From positions 1 through 15,071 of the forward strand of contig JABJOK010000121.1 in the NCBI GenBank assembly GCA_018664365.1: DNA of 15,071 nt, read 5' to 3'. Positions 14,407 to 15,071 of the stretch are shown here, in pieces; position 1 is the first letter of the stretch, and each line of letters starts with the position of its first letter. The DNA is from Candidatus Peregrinibacteria bacterium. Its GTDB lineage: Bacteria > Patescibacteriota > Gracilibacteria > UBA1369 > LOWO2-01-FULL-3. The position numbers were made by a program, and so were the translations under genes. The notes below the pieces were generated by a model that worked only from the letters and a program-made list of their open reading frames with translations, searched no databases and was not told the origin of the DNA.

Positions 14407-15071
14407 ATGGCTATCTCGCGTGCCCTAATTAGCGTGTCTGACAAGACAGGAGTTGTTGAATTTGCACAAAAAATCTCCGAAAAAGGAGTAGAAATTTTAT
14501 CAACAGGCGGAACTGCTAAGGCCTTGAAAGAGGCTGGTGTCAGCGTAAAAGACGTTTCTGACTACACAGGTTTTCCAGAAATGATGAATGGAAGGGTAAA
14601 AACTCTTCATCCAAAAGTTCATGGAGGACTTCTATGCCTTCGTGATAATGACGAGCATATGGCTCAAGCTTCAGAGAATGGAGTTGAGATGATCGATTTG
14701 GTAGTGGTTAATCTTTATCCATTTAAGGAAACTGTCGCTAAAGAGGATGTTACTGAGGAGGAAGCTATTGAAAATATTGATATTGGAGGACCAAGCATGC
14801 TTAGGAGTGCTGCTAAAAACTTCAAATTCGTTACTGTAGTAACAGATCCAGAGGATTACAAGAGGGTGGCTGAGACTATTATAAATGATGGAGAAACTAC
14901 TCTTGAGATGCGAAAAGAGCTTGCTGGAAAGGCTTTTGCTATGACAAATGACTACGATGAGGCTATAAATGCATATTTCAGAGATCAATTGGGTCAACCA
15001 GAGCTTATGAGCCTGCATTATGAAAAGGTTTGCAGCCTTAGATATGGAGAAAATCCTGACCAAAAAGCAGC
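14407..15071 (+). CDS. purH: Bifunctional PurH (IMP cyclohydrolase / AICAR transformylase), 5' part
   Basis: Catalyses the last two steps of de novo IMP synthesis. The 221 complete codons from ATG at 14407 run off the window end, covering the cyclohydrolase domain and the beginning of the transformylase domain. Landmarks: ALISVSDKTG (6-15), STGGT (32-36), GRVKTLHPKVHGG (62-74), VVVNLYPF (99-106), NIDIGGPSMLRSAAKN (123-138) and LRYGENPDQ (211-219). The last block normally reads YGENPHQ; Asp218 replaces a usually conserved His of the transformylase domain. It stands 65 bp from yidD behind its own candidate promoter, and no Shine-Dalgarno is seen. Purine synthesis is patchy in reduced bacteria, so purH here indicates at least part of the pathway, or use of AICAR from outside. 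Confidence 0.96.
   Translation, partial: MAISRALISVSDKTGVVEFAQKISEKGVEILSTGGTAKALKEAGVSVKDVSDYTGFPEMMNGRVKTLHPKVHGGLLCLRDNDEHMAQASENGVEMIDLVVVNLYPFKETVAKEDVTEEEAIENIDIGGPSMLRSAAKNFKFVTVVTDPEDYKRVAETIINDGETTLEMRKELAGKAFAMTNDYDEAINAYFRDQLGQPELMSLHYEKVCSLRYGENPDQKA

Noticed and set aside
14671..15063. 130-aa minus-strand frame
   Set aside because: Antisense to conserved PurH sequence.
1..15071. CRISPR arrays, insertion sequences, tRNA or rRNA genes
   Set aside because: No regularly spaced repeats, transposase-like frames, terminal repeats or cloverleaf sequences were seen.

Overview
The window most likely comes from a small, AT-rich bacterium of the Candidate Phyla Radiation (Patescibacteria). 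Recognisable household genes (thrS, rpsF-ssb-rpsR, yidD, purH) flank about 9.8 kb of large proteins that resemble no standard family apart from one VirB6/TrbL-like membrane protein. Start codons mostly lack Shine-Dalgarno sequences. None of the 11 visible stop codons is UGA, and UGA is not read as sense either. rplI (L9) does not follow rpsR. These traits suggest, but do not prove, a lineage near Peregrinibacteria/Gracilibacteria; this placement is inference.

Layout. Positions 1-1215 (+): 3' part of thrS, whose stop codon directly abuts the stop of the opposing gene. Positions 1216-11051 (-), transcribed right to left: a compact five-gene cluster. In transcription order it encodes a 196-aa protein with two membrane segments and a PH-like C-terminal region, a 513-aa helical protein with a TPR-like part and a membrane segment, a 418-aa protein with a disordered middle and a hydrophobic C-terminal anchor, an 831-aa polytopic VirB6/TrbL-like protein, and a 1320-aa soluble coiled-coil protein of unknown function. 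Junctions range from a 23-nt overlap to an 11-nt gap, so the genes are probably co-translated and act together at the cell envelope. No VirB4-type ATPase is present here.

Positions 11108-12505 (-): rpsF-ssb-rpsR, closed by a rho-independent terminator (11052-11077). A possible extended -10 promoter for the five-gene cluster is nested in and just after that terminator. S6 carries an unusual 120-residue charged tail. Positions 12506-12851: a 346-bp divergent regulatory region with candidate promoters on both strands, an rpsF leader hairpin and a nested inverted repeat. Positions 12852-14341 (+): a membrane-anchored LysM-LysM-M23 peptidoglycan hydrolase followed after 2 nt by yidD, both envelope-related. 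Positions 14407-15071 (+): 5' part of purH behind its own candidate promoter.

The main candidate for an undescribed system is the five-gene cluster at 1216-11051: a probable envelope-spanning assembly built around a VirB6-like channel, with four companion proteins of no recognised family.
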